Shown here: positions 64,000-64,000 of the stretch, piece by piece
Layout of the letters: every line of letters starts with the position of its first letter
How positions within the stretch are numbered: position 1 is the first letter of the stretch
Program-made: the position numbers and the translations under genes
Notes under the pieces: model-generated
Told to the model about the DNA's origin: nothing
Database searches by the model: none
What the model saw: the letters and a program-made list of their open reading frames with translations, nothing else
Source: Thiodiazotropha sp040506195
Lineage (GTDB): Bacteria; Pseudomonadota; Gammaproteobacteria; Chromatiales; Chromatiaceae
Direction: 5' to 3'
NCBI GenBank assembly: GCA_040506195.1
Contig: JBEVXH010000003.1
Location: 434,001-498,000 of the forward strand
Length of the DNA: 64,000 bases

Positions 64000-64000
64000 C

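Overview
The window looks like a chromosomal segment of a gammaproteobacterium, most likely a sulfur-oxidising Chromatiales-type organism (free-living or symbiotic). The hints are a DsrC/TusE-family protein, several c-type cytochromes (a c4-like diheme protein, a second diheme protein, a small class I cytochrome), a porin-fused monoheme cytochrome, a bacteriohemerythrin, polyhydroxybutyrate precursor genes, a fused TRAP permease and a dense signalling repertoire. Assignment below class level is inference. No rRNA, tRNA, CRISPR array, prophage or transposase gene was recognised.

Layout. 1-5.7 kb: the end of a NarL-type histidine kinase with its LuxR-type response regulator, a TonB-dependent receptor behind a strong DNA dyad, and an exbB-exbD-tonB operon. 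6.2-8.8 kb: a diguanylate cyclase with two receiver domains, and DNA polymerase IV. 9.2-13 kb: small secreted proteins and a minus-strand operon of a cytochrome-porin fusion followed by a diheme cytochrome c. 13.8-19.1 kb: two small envelope genes, then an ABC ATPase / FtsX permease / membrane-fusion operon. 19.2-24 kb: a PEP-CTERM protein, a membrane diguanylate cyclase, a PEP-CTERM-associated (FeeM-like) acyltransferase overlapping a ThiF-family gene, and two very small genes. 24-33 kb: sensing and taxis, with a CHASE/PAS kinase and NtrC-type regulator, an MCP with a C-terminal CZB zinc domain followed by an Aer-like PAS protein, a SIMPL protein and a second, soluble MCP-CZB. 33-42 kb: L-serine dehydratase, bacteriohemerythrin, divergent metR/metE, and a fused TRAP permease with a universal stress protein. 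42-47 kb: an HBM/HAMP receptor with no output domain, an unknown coiled-coil protein, an HDOD protein and a DRE-TIM aldolase-like enzyme. 48-54.5 kb: phaA-phaB and an RND efflux pair. 55-64 kb: a sugar phosphatase, the DsrC-like protein behind a perfect FNR-type site, creA with a cysteine-rich partner, a third diguanylate cyclase, an EEP-family hydrolase, cytochrome c4, a HIT-fold phosphorylase-like gene coupled to a PCu(A)C copper chaperone, and a truncated class I cytochrome.

A short non-coding inverted-repeat element recurs through the window: three copies with both ends (47.5, 54.7 and 56.9 kb) and four solitary ends. It has 18-30 bp terminal repeats starting GGGCCTGTTAACACTAAT and TA at both boundaries, and looks like a MITE family. 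Common themes are c-di-GMP signalling (three cyclases), redox/oxygen/zinc sensing (two CZB receptors, Aer-like PAS, hemerythrin, FNR sites) and envelope electron transport. All gene functions are read from the translations by eye; no database search was possible.
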